A stretch of 64,000 bases of DNA from the NCBI RefSeq assembly GCF_000353285.1, contig NZ_KB731324.1:5846577-5910576 (forward strand). Direction: 5' to 3'. The DNA is from Leptolyngbya boryana PCC 6306. GTDB taxonomy: Bacteria > Cyanobacteriota > Cyanobacteriia > Leptolyngbyales > Leptolyngbyaceae. A program made the translations under genes and the position numbers. Positions 1 through 8,952 of this stretch are shown here, piece by piece (position 1 is the first letter of the stretch; each line of letters begins with the position of its first letter). The notes under the pieces were generated by a model. The model worked only from the letters and a program-made list of their open reading frames with translations, searched no databases and was not told the DNA's origin.

Positions 1-1662
1 CTTGATACGAGTGGCAATCCTGGGGGGTCAATTCATCTACAGGGAAAAGACATTCAGATTCAGAACAGTTCTATGCTGTTTGTTCAACATTACGGAACAC
101 AAGCAGCAGGTCGTATTCAAGTCAAAGCAGACTTACTAGAACTAAGCGGTGCACTCCGCAATCGGGATCAAAGTTTAATTCTGAGTGAGAATCTAGGCAG
201 CAGTCCCGGTGCTCACATCGATATTTCAGCCCGACAGATCGTGGCACGCGATGGAGGTGAAATTCTTTCTACAACATTCCGCAATGGAGGAATGGGCGGC
301 GATATTTCAGTCAATGCGCGTGACTCAATCCAACTCTTTGGGGTTTCACCCTTTGATGGCACTCGCTTTAGCGGCATTGGCGCACCGTCCAATTTAGGGG
401 GAGGTCGAGGTGGTAACATCTCGATTACGACTGGAGATTTTATTGCTAGGAATGGAGCAGGCATCATTTCTCGTGTTCTGGGGGGACGAGGCACTGGGAC
501 GATTCAGCTGCGCTCAGATAGCATTTCCCTAATCGGCGAAAATCCAGTTATTGCTGGTAATAGCAGCATTGTTTCTTCAACCTTTCTCGGTGGAGATGCA
601 GGCGCGATCGTGATTGATACGGGGCGGATTGTCCTCGGAGCATCTGGGGCGATTTCTGCAAGTACGTCTGGTACTGGGAATGCAGGAAGTTTAACGGTGA
701 ATGCTCGCGAATCGATCGAGATTGACGGCTCGAATGTGGCTTTAGCTTTACCCAGCCGAATCTCAGCATCCGGGCAGCAGCTCTCCGCCCGATTTCGGCA
801 GATCTTTGGACTCCCGGCTTTACCCACAGGAAATGGTGGGAACTTAGTGGTCAATTCGCCGAATATCACTATCCGAAATCAAGGATTTATTGCAGCTGAG
901 AATGTTGGCAGTGGCAATGCTGGCTATCTCAAGATTCAAGCGGACTCAATTCTACTTGAGCGACAAGGTCAAATCAGAACCTCAACCACTGTAGGTCAAG
1001 GGGGAAATCTAGAACTCACAGCACGCGATTCACTGATTATGCGGCAGCAGAGTTTGATCAGTGCAAGAGCCGGTGAACGAGGAAATGGTGGCAATATTAT
1101 GATCAATGCCCCAATCATTGCGGGCTTTGAAAATAGCGACATCATTGCCAATGCAGTTCGCGGTCGGGGCGGTAATATTCAGATTACGACTCAGGGGATT
1201 GTTGGACTCCAGTATCGTCCTCAACTTACCCCTGATAACGACATTACAGCGAGTTCCGAATTTGGGGTGAATGGTTCTGTTCAAGTCAGAAATGTCGGAG
1301 TTGATCCGAATTCTGGGCTAATGACGTTATCGGAAAAGCTTATCGATACGAGTCAGCAGGTTGCAGAAGGGTGTTCATCTGCGAAAAATGGCAGTTTTAT
1401 CATCACCGGGCGTGGGGGAATGCCTGAAAATCCTGCTGAACGTGTCGTGCGCGATCGTCCTTGGACTGATCTTCGCGCTCTCAGTCACACATCCGTTACC
1501 CGTTCAGCGTCAACACTACCCGCTGAACCCTTAATCGAAGCAACTACCTGGCATCGCAGTCCTCAGACGGGTCGCATCGAACTAATCGCAGCTCGACCTA
1601 ACCGCGCAACCCTATTCGCAACTTGTAGTGTGTCTTCTGATATCACTTCACAAGTTGATTGA
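1..1662 (+). CDS. C-terminal part of a filamentous hemagglutinin-like / S-layer family protein (5' end outside window)
   Basis: The frame is open from base 1 to a TGA at 1660-1662, so about 553 residues of a longer protein are visible. The sequence consists of degenerate blocks rich in Gly, Asn and Ser with alternating short hydrophobic stretches (for example GNGGNLVVNSPNITI and GRGGNIQITTQGIV). That pattern is typical of a right-handed beta-helix in cyanobacterial two-partner-secretion exoproteins. A conserved-looking tail follows, with a single Cys in EGCSSAKNG. The N-terminal secretion (TPS) domain and signal peptide would lie upstream and cannot be seen. Known of the family: large secreted or surface-attached proteins moved by a TpsB/Omp85 transporter. 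Specific function (adhesion, toxin carrier, sheath component) is not deducible. No TpsB partner is in the window. Confidence 0.8.
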   Translation, partial: LDTSGNPGGSIHLQGKDIQIQNSSMLFVQHYGTQAAGRIQVKADLLELSGALRNRDQSLILSENLGSSPGAHIDISARQIVARDGGEILSTTFRNGGMGGDISVNARDSIQLFGVSPFDGTRFSGIGAPSNLGGGRGGNISITTGDFIARNGAGIISRVLGGRGTGTIQLRSDSISLIGENPVIAGNSSIVSSTFLGGDAGAIVIDTGRIVLGASGAISASTSGTGNAGSLTVNARESIEIDGSNVALALPSRISASGQQLSARFRQIFGLPALPTGNGGNLVVNSPNITIRNQGFIAAENVGSGNAGYLKIQADSILLERQGQIRTSTTVGQGGNLELTARDSLIMRQQSLISARAGERGNGGNIMINAPIIAGFENSDIIANAVRGRGGNIQITTQGIVGLQYRPQLTPDNDITASSEFGVNGSVQVRNVGVDPNSGLMTLSEKLIDTSQQVAEGCSSAKNGSFIITGRGGMPENPAERVVRDRPWTDLRALSHTSVTRSASTLPAEPLIEATTWHRSPQTGRIELIAARPNRATLFATCSVSSDITSQVD

Positions 1663-1740
1663 GCGAGCCGTCAACTGCATCAATCGGTGAAACAAGCCCC
1701 GAAACCGCTACATTTAAAGACATGGCATTGGAGAAACGCG

Positions 1741-1917
1741 ATGTTTAATTTAGGCTGGGTTGAAATTGGAGTCATTTGCCTCGTTGCGCTGCTCATCTTT
1801 GGGCCGAAAAAGATTCCTGAACTGGGGGGAACTTTTGGCAAAACGCTGCGGAACTTTAAAGAAGGTATGACTCAAGCGGATGAGCCAGACGAGATTGAAC
1901 CTGGCGACGATCGCTAA
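1741..1917 (+). CDS. tatA: Sec-independent translocase subunit TatA/TatE-type
   Basis: A 58-residue protein with the classic Tat A-type layout: a short N-terminal transmembrane helix (about residues 4-20, GWVEIGVICLVALLIF), the hinge GPKKIPELG, an amphipathic helix (FGKTLRNFKEGM) and an acidic tail. It would form the oligomeric channel component that exports folded twin-arginine proteins across the plasma or thylakoid membrane. I chose ATG 1741 because GGAGAA lies just upstream at 1730-1735 and because the conserved helix begins immediately; an upstream GTG at 1687 would add 18 unconserved residues. It lies 78 bp after the hemagglutinin-like gene with no tatC beside it, as is common in cyanobacteria, where tat genes are scattered. 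Confidence 0.9.
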   Translation: MFNLGWVEIGVICLVALLIFGPKKIPELGGTFGKTLRNFKEGMTQADEPDEIEPGDDR

Positions 1918-2093
1918 ATCCTTAAGTACGGTCGTCCTAGAAAATTAGACGGTTATCCTCCCTCGTTGGTTTGCAAATTCCCTCGGTAGAGTGGGGTGTA
2001 GAACTACAGGAAAGTTTACAACTGTAGGTAGTTCACGCTCCTCTGCTGTTGGCGCATTTGTCAACGCAGACCTCGCATAGTGGAGAAAGCCCG

Positions 2094-4544
2094 ATGTTTG
2101 AATACTTCACCGATCAGGCGATCGAGACCATCATGTTTGCCCAAGAAGAAGCCCGCCGACTGCGGCAGAACTCTGTGGGCACAGAAGCAGTTTTGCTGGG
2201 CTTACTCAGACAGGATGATACGATCGCCGTATCGGTCTTGCATGAATTGGGCGCAGACCTAAGCAAAGTGCGCTCAGAGGTCGAAAAAATTGTCGGTTAT
2301 GGAAATGGTGCGTCGTTTGGAGAACTTCCCTTTACGCCCAAAACGCGCCAAATCCTGGAACGAGCGCTACAACAAGCCCAGATGATGGGAATGCGCTACG
2401 TTCGTGCAGAACACATTTTATTAGCCTTAGTCGATGACAACCAAGGCGTTGCCATCAAAGTCTTGAGCCAATTGGGTCTAAATCCAGCTGAAATCCGTGC
2501 CCACATCACCCGCGCTCAAGCGGAACCGATGGCAGTAGGACAACCGACTGCACCTCGAAAAGCGGCTGGCTCGAATAAATTAGTCGCTCTGAACGAGTTT
2601 GGGACAAATTTGACCCAGATGGCAGCAGAAGGAAAGCTCGATCCCATGATTGGACGGCAGAAGGAACTCGATCGCGTCATCCAAATTCTCGGTCGCCGCT
2701 CCAAAAATAATCCAGTTTTAGTCGGCGAACCGGGTGTGGGTAAAACTGCGATCGCAGAAGGACTCGCCCAACGAATTTACGACCAAGCCGTGCCTGAGAT
2801 TTTGCAAGATCGGCAAGTCTTTATGCTCGATATGGGCGGGTTGCTGGCAGGAACTCGCTTTAGAGGTGAATTCGAGGAACGCATGAAGCAGATTCTCGAT
2901 GAAGTTCAGCAGTCCGGTAACGTCATTTTATTCATTGACGAAATTCATACCCTCGTTGGCGCAGGTTCAATCGGGGGCGGAATGGATGCCGCGAATTTGA
3001 TGAAACCTGCTTTGGCACGCGGTCTGTTGCAGTGCATTGGCGCGACGACTTTGGACGAGTATCGTCAACATATTGAGCAAGATGCCGCCTTAGAAAGGCG
3101 ATTCCAACCCGTCATGGTGGGCGAACCCAGTGTTGAAGAAACGATCGACATTCTTCGAGGATTGCGCGATCGCTATGAGCAACACCACCAATTACTCATT
3201 GACGATGCAGCAGTAGAAGCAGCGGCAAAATTAGCCGATCGTTATATTACCGACCGATTCTTGCCGGATAAAGCGATCGACTTAATCGACGAAGCAGGCT
3301 CTTTAGTGCGATTACGGCATACCAATCCTGCCTTAAAAGCTCTGAAGAAAGAACTCCGGCAAGTGCAGAAAGAAAAACAAGCGACCGTCGCAGCGCAAGA
3401 TTTTGACAAAGCTGGCACACTCCGCGATCGAGAATTAGAACTTGAACGCGAATTGTCTGCTGGAGTTCCAGAGGCTGCAATGCCGACTGTGACCGAAGAA
3501 GATATCGCGCAAGTTGTCGCATCTTGGACAGGTGTTCCGGTTAGCAAACTGACGGAATCTGAATCAGCGATGCTGCTGCATTTAGACGACGTTCTGCATC
3601 AGCGAGTCATTGGACAAAATGAAGCAGTGAGCGCAGTCGCACGAGCAATTAAGCGCGCTCGCGTTGGACTGCAAAGCGCCGATCGCCCGATCGCATCCTT
3701 CATTTTCTCAGGACCGACAGGTGTCGGGAAGACGGAACTCGCAAAAGCTTTGGCAGTTGCGGTGTTTGGCTCAGAGGATGCCATGATTCGGTTAGACATG
3801 TCCGAATATATGGAATCTCACACCGTCTCGAAATTGATTGGCTCGCCTCCTGGCTATATCGGCTATGACGAAGGCGGACAGTTGACCGAAGCGGTTCGCC
3901 GCAACCCCTATACCGTCATTCTGTTTGATGAAGTCGAGAAAGCGCACCCAGATGTCTTTAATCTGATGCTGCAATTACTCGATGATGGTCGTTTGACCGA
4001 TGCAAAAGGGCGCACGGTCAGCTTCAAGAATACCTTGTTGATCATGACTTCAAACTTAGGGTCAAAAGTGATCGAGAAAGGTGGCGCAGGTTTAGGATTT
4101 GCGACTGAAACGGGTTCCTCAGATAGCGTCCAGTACAATCGCATCCGGACTCTCGTGAATGACGAGTTGAAGCAATACTTCCGTCCAGAATTTCTCAACC
4201 GCGTGGACGAGATAATTGTCTTCCGTCAACTGACTCGCCCTGAAATCATTGAGATTGCTGACTTGATGATTCAAGAGGCAGCAACTCGGATTGCAGAGCA
4301 AGGCATCTCGCTCGAAGTCAGCGATCGCTTCAAAGAACGAGTCGTTGTAGACGGTTACAACCCCAGTTATGGAGCACGTCCATTGCGTCGCGCGATTGCT
4401 CGGTTACTCGAAGATAGTTTGGCTGAAGCCTTCTTAGCAGGTCAAATTCAGAGGGGAGACACCGCGATCGCCGATGTCGATGATGATCAGCAAGTGGTGA
4501 TCAAAGCTGTGAAAATGCCCGTCTCGATCGCCGCTTCTGCGTAG
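2094..4544 (+). CDS. clpC: ClpC-family Hsp100 ATPase (ATP-binding subunit of Clp protease), probably a second ClpC
   Basis: 816 residues from ATG 2094, which has GGAGAAAG at 2082-2089; a TTG at 2049 would only add a non-conserved leader. Layout: double Clp_N repeat (1-150), first AAA+ domain with Walker [10 protein letters not shown] (about 211) and Walker B FIDEIH, a middle region containing a UVR-like segment ([17 protein letters not shown]), a second AAA+ domain with GPTGVGKTE (about 540) and ILFDEVEKA, and a D2-small C-terminal domain. The LGF tripeptide near residue 667 matches the ClpP-contact loop of ClpC/ClpA. It would unfold substrates and feed them to ClpP/R. Compared with the near-invariant cyanobacterial ClpC as I recall it, this copy has many substitutions ([18 protein letters not shown]), so it looks like a diverged paralogue. 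A strong terminator follows. Confidence 0.9.
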   Translation: MFEYFTDQAIETIMFAQEEARRLRQNSVGTEAVLLGLLRQDDTIAVSVLHELGADLSKVRSEVEKIVGYGNGASFGELPFTPKTRQILERALQQAQMMGMRYVRAEHILLALVDDNQGVAIKVLSQLGLNPAEIRAHITRAQAEPMAVGQPTAPRKAAGSNKLVALNEFGTNLTQMAAEGKLDPMIGRQKELDRVIQILGRRSKNNPVLVGEPGVGKTAIAEGLAQRIYDQAVPEILQDRQVFMLDMGGLLAGTRFRGEFEERMKQILDEVQQSGNVILFIDEIHTLVGAGSIGGGMDAANLMKPALARGLLQCIGATTLDEYRQHIEQDAALERRFQPVMVGEPSVEETIDILRGLRDRYEQHHQLLIDDAAVEAAAKLADRYITDRFLPDKAIDLIDEAGSLVRLRHTNPALKALKKELRQVQKEKQATVAAQDFDKAGTLRDRELELERELSAGVPEAAMPTVTEEDIAQVVASWTGVPVSKLTESESAMLLHLDDVLHQRVIGQNEAVSAVARAIKRARVGLQSADRPIASFIFSGPTGVGKTELAKALAVAVFGSEDAMIRLDMSEYMESHTVSKLIGSPPGYIGYDEGGQLTEAVRRNPYTVILFDEVEKAHPDVFNLMLQLLDDGRLTDAKGRTVSFKNTLLIMTSNLGSKVIEKGGAGLGFATETGSSDSVQYNRIRTLVNDELKQYFRPEFLNRVDEIIVFRQLTRPEIIEIADLMIQEAATRIAEQGISLEVSDRFKERVVVDGYNPSYGARPLRRAIARLLEDSLAEAFLAGQIQRGDTAIADVDDDQQVVIKAVKMPVSIAASA

Positions 4545-4581
4545 TTTTTCTTCGCAAATCTACCCTAAATAACTCTTGATC

Positions 4582-4616
4582 AAAAGCCTTATGTATCTAC
4601 ATAGGGCTTTTTTCTG
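4582..4616 (+). terminator. Rho-independent terminator of clpC
   Basis: Arms AAAAGCCTTATGTA and TACATAGGGCTTTT pair over about 14 positions with one wobble. A run of six T follows. It lies 37 nt after the clpC stop codon. Confidence 0.85.
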
Positions 4617-4767
4617 TGTTCTTCGCTTCAGGGAGTCACAACAGGCTTAAAAGTTACCCCTCTTCTGCCTCGTAGAAGCTTACTTGAACAAGCTATCATT
4701 CAGACAATCCTGTCATTCTGAACGGCGATTTGGACAAATCGTCACGAATCAGAGCTAAAAGCGAATA

Positions 4768-5190
4768 ATGCTACAAATTTCTAGAACTGTGAGTATTCCC
4801 GATGATGAGATTGAGATGAGGGCAGTCCGTTCTCAGGGAGCGGGTGGACAAAATGTGAATAAAGTTTCCACAGCGATTCATCTTCGATTTGATATTCAAG
4901 CTTCGACATTGCCCGATCGTTATAAAGAAAAACTGCTAAAGCTCAGTGATCATCGGATTACAAAAGAAGGAGTCATTGTCATTAAATCGCAAGAGCATCG
5001 CAGCCAAGAGCAGAACCGGGAAGAAGCATTGCAACGACTTCGAGCACTGATTCAGAGTGCAATGATTGTGCCCAAGCCTCGTAAGCCCAGTCAGCCGACC
5101 CGCAGTTCTCAGAGGAAACGGTTAGATTCCAAAACTCGCCGCAGTCAAATTAAATCGATGCGCGGAAAAGTAACCGATGAGTCGAGTTGA
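4768..5190 (+). CDS. arfB: ArfB/YaeJ-type peptidyl-tRNA hydrolase (ribosome rescue)
   Basis: A 140-residue protein with the class I release-factor catalytic loop [16 protein letters not shown] at residues 26-28, and a long basic C-terminal tail ([19 protein letters not shown]). This is the arrangement of ArfB/ICT1, which hydrolyses peptidyl-tRNA on stalled ribosomes using the GGQ loop, with the basic tail in the empty mRNA channel. It lacks the codon-recognition domains of RF1/RF2, and its length fits ArfB. It stands alone between clpC and the topoisomerase gene. Confidence is high from the GGQ motif, size and tail. Confidence 0.93.
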   Translation: MLQISRTVSIPDDEIEMRAVRSQGAGGQNVNKVSTAIHLRFDIQASTLPDRYKEKLLKLSDHRITKEGVIVIKSQEHRSQEQNREEALQRLRALIQSAMIVPKPRKPSQPTRSSQRKRLDSKTRRSQIKSMRGKVTDESS

Positions 5191-5286
5191 TATCCAGTTC
5201 GCCGCTTCAGTTATTAAGGGAATCGCCAAACCCCATAAAACGGAATAAGATATAGTTCTTATGTTCTGCTTCGTTTTACTTGCCTC

Positions 5287-7428
5287 ATGCCCACCAAGCT
5301 CCTGATCGTCGAAAGCCCCGGCAAAGTGAAAAAGCTCAGCCAAATTCTCGGCTCAGATTGGTTGGTCAAAGCCAGTATGGGACATGTTCGGGAACTCGCC
5401 AATGATGGCATTGACTCTCTCGGATTCGAGCTAGAACCTGGCAAAGTCAAGTGCCGATTTGTCCCCAGAGGAACCCGTGGCAAAGAGACGATCGCGCAAC
5501 TCAAATCCGCCGTCCAAAAAGTCAACACCGTCTACCTTGCCACCGACGACGATCGAGAAGGCGAAACGATCGCATGGCATCTGCAACAAGCACTCCATCT
5601 CAAACAACCGCAGCGCGTTGTTTACAGCGAAATTACGGCACCTGCGGTTAAAAGAGCGATCGCTCATCCCCGCCCTCTCAATCAAAACCTCGTCGATGCT
5701 GGACTCTGCCGCACCGTCCTCGACAAACTCGTCGGCTACAAAGGCTCCCCCTTGCTCTGGAAATTGCAGAATGGAGCAAAATCAATGGGACGAGTGCAGA
5801 GCGCCACACTTCATATTCTGTGCGATCGCGAACGTCAAATCGAAGCGTTTGTCCCACAAGATTATTGGAATGTCTTTGTCGAATATGCAGAAGGCTTTCG
5901 CGCTTTCTACCACGGCTCAGACACGCCTGAAGCTGAAGCTACACCAGATGATGCAACTCCCGCTAATGAACGCAGCACTCCCGAATCAACTCGCGTGCTC
6001 AGCCAAGCTGAAGCCGATCGCTTAGTTCAACAAGCCCAAGCTTATCCGCATCACATTTTGTCGATCGAGGGCAAAATCGTAAACCGTACCCCGCCACCGC
6101 CCTTTGTGACTTCTAGCTTGCAGCAAGCGGCTGGCTCGCGCCTTAAGTTTAGTCCTGAAAAAACGATGCAGGTCGCGCAGTCGCTCTATGAAGCGGGACA
6201 TATCACCTACATGCGAACGGATAGCATCGAACTCAGCCCAGAGTATTGCAATGCAGCCCGACAATGGCTCACAGACCATGATCCAGACAATGTTCCGAAG
6301 AAAGTGACGAACCATCGGAAAGTAAAAGGCTCACAAGAAGCCCACGAAGCAATCCGCCCAACTGATATCAATCGAGCGTCGGCTCAACTGAAACTCGAAC
6401 TTTCAAGTGATGAATTTGCCCTGTATGTGTTGATTTGGAAACGTGCGATCGCATCTCAATGTCAGCCTGCTCAGGTGCGCCAGACTCGAATTTTGACGCG
6501 ATCGGGCAACATTTCTTGGCAAGCCAAAGGACAAGTGATTGAATTTGCAGGCTACAGCAAGTACTGGAATAACTTAAGTGCTGATGTTGAATTGCCCTTG
6601 TTGCAAGCTAATCAGCCTTTAACCTTAACGCAAGCAGCACACGAACAAAAGCAAACCCAACCTCCGCCTCGTTACAGCGAACCCAAATTAGTTCAAGTCA
6701 TGGAACGGCAAGGAATTGGACGACCGAGCACCTATGCTCCGACAATTCTTACTTTGAAAGAACGAGCTTACGTAGATGTGGTGAAAGGAGTGTTGCAACC
6801 TACTGCTCTAGGTTTAGATGTCGATCGCTTTTTAGCTGATGCTTTGCCGGATTTACTTCAATCTGCATTCACCGCTGAGATGGAGCGATCGCTCGATCAC
6901 ATTGCAGCAGGTCAGCAAAATTGGCAAAAGTATCTCACAGCTTGGAATGAGACGTACTTTGAACCCGCGTTATTAAAAGCAGAGCGAATTCTTCCGCAAC
7001 ATTTAACGAATTCGCCCATTCCACGATCGACAAAGCAACTTCAACTCTCTAGAACTCGCTGCCCAAGCTGTGAAAAGCCGCTTGCTAAAGTTCCAAGTAG
7101 CAAAGTCAAAAAGAAATACTTTCTCAAATGTGTGGAAGGTTGTGAGAATGTTGTTTTGTTTTGGTCTGAGCGATCGAAACGTTGGGAAGCTCCACAAGCC
7201 AAAAGCGATCGATCTGAGTTAGCAAAACCACAACTCACCGATTTTTCCTGTCCAGTTTGCCGAAAAGCGTTAGAACGCTATGACTATCAAAAAGAAGGAC
7301 AGACGAAAGCGTTACTCCGTTGTTCAAATCCCAAAGCCAGAACAGATCCTAAGCACAAAGATGTGGTTTACTTCCAAACAGAAAAAGGTTGGTGGAGTCC
7401 AAAATTTGGAGAACTAAAACCAACCTAA
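5287..7428 (+). CDS. topA: Type IA DNA topoisomerase (topoisomerase I family)
   Basis: 713 residues. The Toprim domain is at the N terminus, with Glu in IVESPGK and the acidic triad in ATDDDREGE. The active-site Tyr is residue 308, in GHITYMRTDS. Further motifs are GRVQSATL and RQGIGRPSTY. The C terminus carries Cys-rich segments (CPSCEKPL with a later LKCVEGCEN, and CPVCRKAL with LRCSNPK), which look like one intact and one eroded zinc-ribbon-like module. It relaxes negative supercoils by single-strand passage. It is shorter than the usual main cyanobacterial TopA (commonly above 850 residues by my recollection), so it may be a second, accessory type IA enzyme. An acidic/Thr-rich insertion (residues about 216-240) interrupts the core. 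Confidence 0.88.
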   Translation: MPTKLLIVESPGKVKKLSQILGSDWLVKASMGHVRELANDGIDSLGFELEPGKVKCRFVPRGTRGKETIAQLKSAVQKVNTVYLATDDDREGETIAWHLQQALHLKQPQRVVYSEITAPAVKRAIAHPRPLNQNLVDAGLCRTVLDKLVGYKGSPLLWKLQNGAKSMGRVQSATLHILCDRERQIEAFVPQDYWNVFVEYAEGFRAFYHGSDTPEAEATPDDATPANERSTPESTRVLSQAEADRLVQQAQAYPHHILSIEGKIVNRTPPPPFVTSSLQQAAGSRLKFSPEKTMQVAQSLYEAGHITYMRTDSIELSPEYCNAARQWLTDHDPDNVPKKVTNHRKVKGSQEAHEAIRPTDINRASAQLKLELSSDEFALYVLIWKRAIASQCQPAQVRQTRILTRSGNISWQAKGQVIEFAGYSKYWNNLSADVELPLLQANQPLTLTQAAHEQKQTQPPPRYSEPKLVQVMERQGIGRPSTYAPTILTLKERAYVDVVKGVLQPTALGLDVDRFLADALPDLLQSAFTAEMERSLDHIAAGQQNWQKYLTAWNETYFEPALLKAERILPQHLTNSPIPRSTKQLQLSRTRCPSCEKPLAKVPSSKVKKKYFLKCVEGCENVVLFWSERSKRWEAPQAKSDRSELAKPQLTDFSCPVCRKALERYDYQKEGQTKALLRCSNPKARTDPKHKDVVYFQTEKGWWSPKFGELKPT

Positions 7429-7596
7429 TTGTTCGATCGTGTTGTTATGCAGACCAATCTATCGGTTGGGGTAATAGTTGAAAGGTTATCGGTTAGCCAC
7501 AAATGCCTCAGAAATTTATTATGAAGGCGATGGGAAATCTTAACGTTAGTGCTTGAAGCATGGAGTAAAATGTACAAGCCTTAACTAAAAATTTCT

Positions 7597-8076
7597 ATGA
7601 TTCGATTGACCATACCCCATGACACAAGTGCATTACTTGCTTTGGCAGAGGCAACAGGGCTTTTCGAGTCAAATCAAATTGAAGAACTCGCTCAAATGCT
7701 AAATCAGCATTTCAGTAACGAAACAGATAGCCAAGGTGTATGGCTAACCGACTACGATAATGAGCCAGTGGGGGTTGCCTACGTTGCGCCAGAACGTATG
7801 ACAGACGGGACATGGAATCTCTATCTGATTGCTATTCATCCCAACCACCAAAAACAGGGACGCGGAGCCGTGTTGTTGCGATATGTCGAGCAAATGCTCG
7901 CTGAGCGCGGCGAGCGTGTGCTACTAGTGGAAACATCTGGAACGGACGACTTTGAATACGTCCGCGCATTTTACCGCAACAATGATTACGTGGAGGAAGC
8001 GAGAATTCGCGATTTCTACACAGACGGTGTCGATAAAATTGTCTTTCGCAAGTCACTGAGAAGTGTTGCTGCATAA
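7597..8076 (+). CDS. GNAT-family N-acetyltransferase
   Basis: 159 residues with the GNAT acetyl-CoA motif A (LYLIAIHPNHQKQGRGAVLL, the QxxGxG pyrophosphate loop) and a C-terminal motif B region (VRAFYRNNDYVEEARIRDFY). The fold transfers an acetyl group from acetyl-CoA to an amine; the substrate is not deducible. No clear Shine-Dalgarno precedes ATG 7597. The stop codon is embedded in the left arm of an attC-like inverted repeat (8071-8168), so the gene may have travelled as a cassette. Close in type to the single-domain acetyltransferases commonly carried on integron cassettes, but that is inference. Confidence 0.85.
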   Translation: MIRLTIPHDTSALLALAEATGLFESNQIEELAQMLNQHFSNETDSQGVWLTDYDNEPVGVAYVAPERMTDGTWNLYLIAIHPNHQKQGRGAVLLRYVEQMLAERGERVLLVETSGTDDFEYVRAFYRNNDYVEEARIRDFYTDGVDKIVFRKSLRSVAA

Positions 8077-8168
8077 CATAATCCCGTTGCACACCGACCG
8101 TATCGAGTTGGTTGGTTGGGAACGAAAATTTACTAGCGGCGGGTGAGCGGGATCGTTAGTTCGCGTTA
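8071..8168. repeat. Imperfect inverted repeat downstream of the GNAT gene, attC-like
   Basis: The left arm AATCCCGTTGCACACCGACC (8080-8099) pairs imperfectly, with bulges, with the right arm CGGCGGGTGAGCGGGATCGT (8137-8156). Outer GCATAAC and CGTTATT complement each other. An extruded-hairpin arrangement with short outer boxes resembles integron cassette attC sites. The outer boxes are not a strict match to the RYYYAAC/GTTRRRY consensus, so this is tentative. The remaining bases to 8443 show nothing else recognisable. Confidence 0.35.
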
Positions 8169-8443
8169 TTTAGATTGTTTACTATACTGTCCGTAATACG
8201 TTCCGTTCTCGACAAGAATGAGTAACAGACCCTTCAAGGTACTTTTCTCGAACTCAATGGTGGTTAGCAGGCACAAAAAACAGTAAAACAGTTTGTCGCG
8301 TTGATAGAGCGAGTTGAACGGCTAGAGTGAGCCTGCTGAGGCTTGAAATTTACCGAGCAATAGTAACATAAACTGTAGGGATAGCTTGGAAAATAGCTGA
8401 CTAGAATGCTTATTGTCAAACCGCACTTTAATCTGGAACCTCA

Positions 8444-8695
8444 ATGATGATAATTGCTGAACAGATTTATGCACTCGTGAAATCTCTTCCTCAAGATCAA
8501 GCAAACGAAGTCCTGACTTTTGCTGAATTTATTCATGCTAAACATCTCAAGGATAATCAATCATTGAGTACAGTAAGCTCAACGGACTGGTCAGAGTTCG
8601 TTTATTCTCTGGATGGAGCATGGGTAGAAGACTTTCCTACCCTAGAAGCAATTCGTGCTGAATCAGGACAGGACACCCTGCGGGAGAGCCTTTAG
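8444..8695 (+). CDS. DUF2281/VapB-like antitoxin of a broken toxin-antitoxin pair
   Basis: 83 residues. The N-terminal half (IAEQIYALVKSLPQDQANEV plus LTFAEFIHAKH) is the DUF2281-type helical motif seen in small cyanobacterial antitoxins. The C-terminal half ends in an acidic toxin-binding-like tail (WVEDFPTLEAIRAESGQDTL). The stop TAG at 8693-8695 directly abuts the ATG of a PIN-domain VapC relic. Order, spacing and family all fit vapB-vapC. With the toxin truncated, the antitoxin may now be an orphan regulator. Two consecutive ATG codons (8444 and 8447) could both serve as start. Confidence 0.75.
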   Translation: MMIIAEQIYALVKSLPQDQANEVLTFAEFIHAKHLKDNQSLSTVSSTDWSEFVYSLDGAWVEDFPTLEAIRAESGQDTLRESL

Positions 8696-8872
8696 ATGTA
8701 TGTTTTGGATACCAATACCCTGATCTACTACTTCAAAGCACAAGGGCTGCCCATTGGTTCACTAGATATTTTAATTGCAGGAACAACCCTGACACTTCAG
8801 GCAACTCTTGTCACCCATAATGTCAACGAGTTTTCCCGAGTTTCGGGACTGGCGATCGCAGATTGGTATTGA
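8696..8872 (+). pseudogene. VapC PIN-domain toxin with an in-frame internal deletion (58 codons left)
   Basis: The frame starts MYVLDTNTLIYYFKAQG, the PIN-domain N terminus with its first catalytic Asp (LDTN). It then jumps straight to LPIGSLDILIAGTTL and QATLVTHNVNEFSRVSGL, the VapC C terminus with the third acidic residue and the VTHN motif. VapC proteins are about 130 residues, so some 70 residues of the middle, including the second catalytic acid, are missing while the frame is kept. The junction falls at KAQG/LPIG, where both halves of a normal VapC have a similar Gln-Gly context, so a microhomology deletion is likely. The product should be inactive as an RNase. Confidence 0.8.
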
Positions 8873-8952
8873 CGGTTCATCAGTAAGCTTCAAACTGCTC
8901 CCACAGCCTGTAGATAGAGCAGAAATAACGAATTGACTGGATCGCAGTCGAT

